DNA from: Candidatus Melainabacteria bacterium
GTDB lineage: Bacteria > Cyanobacteriota > Vampirovibrionia > Obscuribacterales > Obscuribacteraceae
NCBI GenBank assembly: GCA_003242885.1
Contig: QKMZ01000005.1
Span: 1 to 64,000, forward strand
Direction of reading: 5' to 3'
DNA: 64,000 nucleotides
This document shows positions 59,955 to 64,000 of the stretch, piece after piece. Position 1 is the first letter of the stretch. Each line of letters starts with the position of its first letter. Below the pieces are notes generated by a model, which was not told the origin of the DNA, made no database searches, and worked only from the letters and a program-made list of their open reading frames with translations. A program made the position numbers and the translations under genes.

Positions 59955-61712
59955 TCAGTAGCCTGTTACTTTCTTGAAAGCCAAAACACATTTCACAAGC
60001 TTTGCCGGACCGCCACGATACACAAAGTATCTGCTTTCCCAAACAGGATCGAACTTTTGTTTGTACTTCTGGAGCCCCTTGTACGAAAAGCCCTTGTTGA
60101 GATGTTCACATAATTGATAGAGTGCACGCTCTTTCAATGATGCATCCGGGCTGTCGCCTACGCCGGATAGCGCAGCTAACCCGAGATTGAAATATTGATA
60201 TCCACGCTCTTTGTACGCCTGCAAGAGTTTGAGGAAAAGGTAGTCCATCGTGCCGGATGGAACTTCATTGCGGTGGCGCATCAGGTCGATAGTGATCTCG
60301 CCTGGATAGTACGATTTTGCTTCATTGACAAAAGCAATCGACTTTCCATCCGCATTATTTAAGCAAATGAGAGGAGTTGTTTGTATGTAGGATCTTTCAA
60401 ACCGGCCGAGCGTAAAGTTGTGCTCTCCGCGACCTGGAAGTGCGAGCCACTCATCAGAGATTGATTCAACAGTGTCCATAAGTTCAGGCGAATGGGGCGG
60501 GTCATGACGCACAAGCGCAAACCCTTTGAACTTGTTTTCTTTTCCTTTGAAGTCTTTTTTCTTGATTGTTTCGGTGGTGAATTTGTTGATGTCGACCCTT
60601 GCTTCTTCACCGATTTTCACTTCTTCGAATCCTAAATCTTTGTAGAGCGGCAAGCACTCTGGTTCTGCCTGCAGAAAGCACAGCAACCATCCGCTGTCGG
60701 TCACCCAATCCACAAATTCCTGAAGTGCTACTTTCAGTTCGTCTGGCGGACCCACTGGATCGGCGAGCGCTACAACAACATCGTTAGCCACGCCGTAAGA
60801 GACGAAGCAATTTTTCGACTGCGAGAAGAATAGAGACTTGTCCGGCATCATCTTGTAGAAATCCATCGAAGATCTGCCGTTCTTTTCTGCGATTGCCAGA
60901 GCTAGCTTTCGCTCTTTCTCTTGCGTGTCAAAGTGATACTTGAGGGGGCGGAACAGGCTTGTGACGATGAGAAAAATCGTGGTCGCGCCTGCAACGTTCA
61001 AGGATTTGAGAAACCATTTTGCGTGATGTGTCTCAGGAACCAAATCTGAGTTGCCCATTAGGAAGAAGCCGTCGAGAGTTCGTTTTATCGAATCCGCCAT
61101 GCTGAAGTCGATGCCGAAATCTCTCTTGTCCATAACGAAGAATCCTAGCGTCCCATAGATCAGCGTTAGTAGAACAGTACCGGCAGAAACGTAGATGCCT
61201 TTCGCTATTGATTGACTTTCGCTCTTTACTGAAAAGTCGGAGCGTAGTGTGAAAAGAAGGATGGCCAGTCCTCCTAGAGCCCAAACTCCAGCACCTAAGT
61301 CTTTGTGCAGTAGGTGCGTGCCGAGCGAGAGAGTTGTTATCGTGATGGCAATGAACCAGGCGGTTCTTTTTCGTTCGCTCAGATTGACCGCGAGATAGGT
61401 GAGTATCAAGCCAAAGCAAATGATCAAGCTTTTGGTGAGGTGACTTTCAAATGGGAGATAGGAAGCGAATGGACTGTCAGAAATGTCGCCTTTGATTCCG
61501 AGCCAAATATCAAGCAAGCCTACGCCGGCGGCGCATGTTGCCACTAGCTTCACTCCCAGCCCTTGAAGCAATGGTTCATTGGAAACTAGTTGGTTACCGC
61601 GATTTGGTTGGTTGCCGTGACTAGGCTCGTTACCGTGTTCTGTCGCGTCGGCGTGATCTGCCTCGACGTTGTGATCATCCTTGTGGGCTTGATCGGTTAC
61701 TTTATCCGACAA
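59955..61712 (-). CDS. MprF-like aminoacyl-phosphatidylglycerol synthase with short membrane part, 585 aa, TTG start
   Basis: The C-terminal about 300 residues match the MprF/DUF2156 aminoacyl-transferase: SYGVANDVVVALADPVGPP, LPLYKDLGFEEVKIGEEA, DEWLALPGRGEHNFTLGRF, HRNEVPSGTMDYLFLKLL and RYFVYRGGPAKL. It transfers an amino acid from aminoacyl-tRNA to phosphatidylglycerol, reducing surface charge. Only about six membrane helices precede it (residues 50-265), fewer than the 14 of full MprF flippases. The start is TTG 61712 without a clear ribosome site, so the N-terminus (rich in His/Asp/Asn, with HGNEP-like repeats) is uncertain. It is in an operon with the D-threonine-aldolase-like gene. 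Confidence 0.87.
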   Translation of the reverse strand: MSDKVTDQAHKDDHNVEADHADATEHGNEPSHGNQPNRGNQLVSNEPLLQGLGVKLVATCAAGVGLLDIWLGIKGDISDSPFASYLPFESHLTKSLIICFGLILTYLAVNLSERKRTAWFIAITITTLSLGTHLLHKDLGAGVWALGGLAILLFTLRSDFSVKSESQSIAKGIYVSAGTVLLTLIYGTLGFFVMDKRDFGIDFSMADSIKRTLDGFFLMGNSDLVPETHHAKWFLKSLNVAGATTIFLIVTSLFRPLKYHFDTQEKERKLALAIAEKNGRSSMDFYKMMPDKSLFFSQSKNCFVSYGVANDVVVALADPVGPPDELKVALQEFVDWVTDSGWLLCFLQAEPECLPLYKDLGFEEVKIGEEARVDINKFTTETIKKKDFKGKENKFKGFALVRHDPPHSPELMDTVESISDEWLALPGRGEHNFTLGRFERSYIQTTPLICLNNADGKSIAFVNEAKSYYPGEITIDLMRHRNEVPSGTMDYLFLKLLQAYKERGYQYFNLGLAALSGVGDSPDASLKERALYQLCEHLNKGFSYKGLQKYKQKFDPVWESRYFVYRGGPAKLVKCVLAFKKVTGY

Positions 61713-61861
61713 GTGTTTGACCCGCTTTGAGTTTAGAAAGTGCTTCTAAGTTGACGCCATATATGCAGGGAATTCCTCCCTGAATATTATCAAAAACATT
61801 GTTCTTTCAATCAAAGAATATCAAAACAACGGTAAACTAAGTAAGAATGCGGAGAGTTTAG
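61713..61861. promoter_or_regulatory. AT-rich divergent promoter region with inverted repeat
   Basis: This divides the MprF-like gene from the methyltransferase. It is A+T rich and has TTCTTT-CAATC-AAAGAA (61802-61818) and two related runs (TATCAAAAAC and ATATCAAAAC). It probably holds both promoters; no operator family is recognised. Confidence 0.4.
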
Positions 61862-64000
61862 TTGAGAACTTCGAAAACAAGGAAAACGACTGCATCGCTT
61901 TCTGATCAAGCGCTGATGCTTGCCGAGAAAGCTATAGGCGCACTCAACGAAAGATCTCTTCCGATAGAGGGTATTGAAGCGGGCTTATCATCTTCTACCA
62001 TTTACGAGAAGATCCGGAAGCGTGTTGTCAGGCAAATTGCCCACAGCCATGGTGCATCATTAGACTTTTCGCAGCTAGTCGATGCATACGTGCTTTTGTT
62101 AGACCAGAGGCTTGCACTGAATTCTGGTCGATACGAGCTTGTTGCTTCTGGGAAAGAAAAACGGAAGCGAGGTGTGTTTTACACTCCTAATTGGTTAGCT
62201 CGAGAGCTTGCTATGAAGGCGCTTGCTCCGCTTGTTTATTGTGACGTGGCTGATCTGGCTGTTGATAGTAAGTGCTCCGAAAAAGCTTCAAATAGGTTGG
62301 TGTCAGTCGAGAAGATGCTCTCCCTTACCATCCTTGATCCAGCTATGGGGACCGGAACATTTTTGCTAAATTCGTTGGAGATTTTAAGCGAATTTGTAGT
62401 TCAAAAACTTGCTAATGGCGATGCTGAATCGGACTGGCATGCGCTTATTCACTCGCTTAATGAATGCCTGCCGAAATCGTTTGGCCTGGCCGAATTGAAG
62501 TCAATGAATGAGAATCAGCTTTTTTCAATGGTTCTGCACGTGGTGGCGCGGCGGTGTTTGTATGGTTTTGATTTGGACGAAGCTGCAGTAGAACTCTCGA
62601 AACTGGGCCTTTCTCTTTGCTGTGGCTTACCATCAGAGGGAAGCAACTGTTTTTCCAACCTCAAATCAGGCCATGCTCTTTTGGACCTATGGCGCAGTCC
62701 AGTCGATATTTTCCCAGCCGTCTTTTCCCGGGAGAATCCAGGGTTTGATTTGGTTATTACAAATCCACCCTGGGAGATTGAAAAGGTCAATTCTCGAGAG
62801 TTCTTCTCACGTTTTGACCCAACATTCATGTCGCTGAGCAAGCAAGCAGCTATCGAGAGGCAGAAGCAAATTCTATCGCAGGACAAGGCTGTGGAAGAGG
62901 AGTGGAATGAGTACCGCGCTTATCACGAGAATTTGGGTTCATTCATTCAGCGCAGAGCGAAATTTCAGGGCGGCGGTGATTCAAATGCGTACAAGTTATT
63001 TTTAGAACTTGGTTATGACCTCTGTCGCGTGGGCGGTGTGATGGCGCAAATTGTGCCATCTGGAATCTACAGTGACAAAGGTGCAACAGAGTTACGACGC
63101 TTGTTTGTAGAAAAGAGTCGCTGGCTTTTCTTGAGCGGTTTTCACAATCACGATGGAATTTTTGATATTCATAGATCGTTCAAATTTTGCATGCTTGGAG
63201 TAGTGAAAGGAGAGCGCACCGACTCTATCGAATGCGGCTTCCTTCGAGTTGCTTCAGCAGAGAAAGAGGATTCTTTCAAATACAGAATTGCGACACTCAA
63301 GGCTTTGTCCCCAGAGAATCTGGCATTCTTCGAAACCACAAATGCTGCTGATTTGAGTCTCGTTGAAAAATTGGCAGCAACGTGCAAACCCCTTGCGTCC
63401 ATGCCTGTTTCATTTCGCCGGGAGTTTGATATGACTAACGATTCGAAACACTTTATCGAGAGGTCTGTAGCTCAGGTTGAAGGCTTTGCGCTGGACAGTT
63501 TCGGACATTGGCTGAAAGGATCGTGGAGACCGGTTGAACAAGTTGATACTAAGCATCAAGATCAATTTGCGTTTTCGCCGGATGGGAAAACGGCAATTGC
63601 AATTGATGATATAAAGCGCGTTCTTCTGCCGGTTTACGAAGGTCGCATGATAGGACAGTATGACTGGGCGAAAAAGGCTTGGATGCATGGAAAAGGGCGC
63701 CGCGCCGAGTGGACGGAATTGCCTTTTGGTGAGAAGCATATGCTGCCTCAGTATCTTCTAGATGTTGACAGCTACTTCCAAGCGCAGCCTGATCGCGGGG
63801 CAAAAGTGGGGTACCTGGCAGTAGGAGCATCGACTAATTCACGCTCGTGCATAGCAGCATTGATTGGTGATTGGCCGTGTGGAAATGCAGTGCCCGTACT
63901 GATTCCGTCAAGCGGGGATGGCGAAGAACGGAATGCTTTTCTATCAGCACTGCTTGCATGTCTAAATAGTTTTGTCTTTGATTATTTCTTGCGTTTGAGA
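61862..64000 (+). CDS. Large N6-adenine DNA methyltransferase, TTG start, 3' end outside window
   Basis: The frame is open from TTG 61862 to the right edge (713 codons seen). A TAG stops the frame directly before, and GGAG lies seven bases upstream, so TTG is the likely start. Features: GVFYTPNWLARELA (the GxxYTP entry of Eco57I-type enzymes) near residue 105, SAM motif I DPAMGTGTF (Asp159), and the catalytic NPPW (301-304) in LVITNPPWEI. Much of the region after 304 is unassigned up to the edge, where a target-recognition or further part should follow. It resembles type IIG/IIL or other single-chain restriction-modification enzymes, or an antiphage methyltransferase; the missing end prevents a decision. 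It is divergent from the MprF-like gene. Confidence 0.85.
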   Translation, partial: MRTSKTRKTTASLSDQALMLAEKAIGALNERSLPIEGIEAGLSSSTIYEKIRKRVVRQIAHSHGASLDFSQLVDAYVLLLDQRLALNSGRYELVASGKEKRKRGVFYTPNWLARELAMKALAPLVYCDVADLAVDSKCSEKASNRLVSVEKMLSLTILDPAMGTGTFLLNSLEILSEFVVQKLANGDAESDWHALIHSLNECLPKSFGLAELKSMNENQLFSMVLHVVARRCLYGFDLDEAAVELSKLGLSLCCGLPSEGSNCFSNLKSGHALLDLWRSPVDIFPAVFSRENPGFDLVITNPPWEIEKVNSREFFSRFDPTFMSLSKQAAIERQKQILSQDKAVEEEWNEYRAYHENLGSFIQRRAKFQGGGDSNAYKLFLELGYDLCRVGGVMAQIVPSGIYSDKGATELRRLFVEKSRWLFLSGFHNHDGIFDIHRSFKFCMLGVVKGERTDSIECGFLRVASAEKEDSFKYRIATLKALSPENLAFFETTNAADLSLVEKLAATCKPLASMPVSFRREFDMTNDSKHFIERSVAQVEGFALDSFGHWLKGSWRPVEQVDTKHQDQFAFSPDGKTAIAIDDIKRVLLPVYEGRMIGQYDWAKKAWMHGKGRRAEWTELPFGEKHMLPQYLLDVDSYFQAQPDRGAKVGYLAVGASTNSRSCIAALIGDWPCGNAVPVLIPSSGDGEERNAFLSALLACLNSFVFDYFLRLR

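Noticed and set aside
1..64000. tRNA, rRNA, integrase or transposase genes
   Set aside because: I looked for cloverleaf/T-loop motifs, rRNA-like sequence and transposase motifs and found none.

Overview
The window looks like a chromosomal segment of a Gram-negative-type bacterium. It has two RND efflux systems, one with its own TolC-like outer-membrane factor, secreted TPR proteins, an MprF-like lipid aminoacyltransferase, an RHS/YD-repeat giant and large LysM and papain-fold proteins. The mix fits the non-photosynthetic relatives of Cyanobacteria (Vampirovibrionia/Melainabacteria, perhaps Obscuribacterales). That placement is inference from gene content; no rRNA or other marker gene is present. 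I saw no tRNA, rRNA, CRISPR array, transposase or integrase.

Layout. 1-5.3 kb (minus): a transglutaminase-like/RHS giant running off the left edge, preceded by a 74-residue mini-RHS protein and a four-helix membrane protein. 5.3-13.1 kb: a calpain-like protease, an orphan response regulator, a Gln/Pro-repeat protein with three small downstream genes, and a coiled-coil protein. 13.4-22.5 kb: a one-direction (minus) block of about 16 mostly small, well-spaced genes with strong ribosome binding sites. It includes a bacterioferritin-associated ferredoxin, a PIG-L deacetylase, an alpha/beta hydrolase and an unusual PPDK-like protein without its PEP/pyruvate barrel; this block looks like an island. 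23.3-31.8 kb: a 902-residue esterase flanked by two copies of one domain, a MocR-like regulator with a degenerate aminotransferase half, a LysM protein, a disordered protein and an NlpC/P60- or CHAP-like hydrolase.

32.0-35.8 kb: a TPR protein and a tandem double histidine kinase whose two halves have complementary defects. 35.8-40.1 kb: a P-loop kinase, a ferritin-like di-iron protein, and a methionine/aspartate-family operon (Cys/Met PLP enzyme, then aspartokinase) behind a structured leader that ends in a terminator. 40.3-45.3 kb: RND adaptor and pump, each behind a TetR-type palindrome. 45.6-58.7 kb: a patatin phospholipase, TPR proteins, and an OMF-RND-adaptor operon bracketed by two paralogous TPR proteins. 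58.8-61.7 kb: an MprF-like protein with a D-threonine-aldolase-like enzyme. 61.9-64 kb: the start of a large N6-adenine DNA methyltransferase that runs off the right edge.

Main new observation: seven genes between 8.9 and 30.6 kb, and possibly an eighth at 6.3 kb, share a 17-bp element (consensus ACACAAATCRTTCCGGA). In six cases a TAnnnT hexamer follows at 19-20 bp. The genes encode a Gln/Pro-repeat protein, a duplicated-domain esterase, a LysM protein, a papain-fold amidase, two small unknowns, the MocR-like regulator and perhaps the calpain-like protease. None has an obvious signal peptide. I read this as a coregulated set of envelope-acting or exported proteins. Second is the tandem histidine kinase: the first half has a full ATPase but Gln in place of the phospho-His, and the second has the His but a ruined ATPase. 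REP-like palindromes at four gene ends, the one-direction small-gene block and the leader RNA are also worth follow-up.
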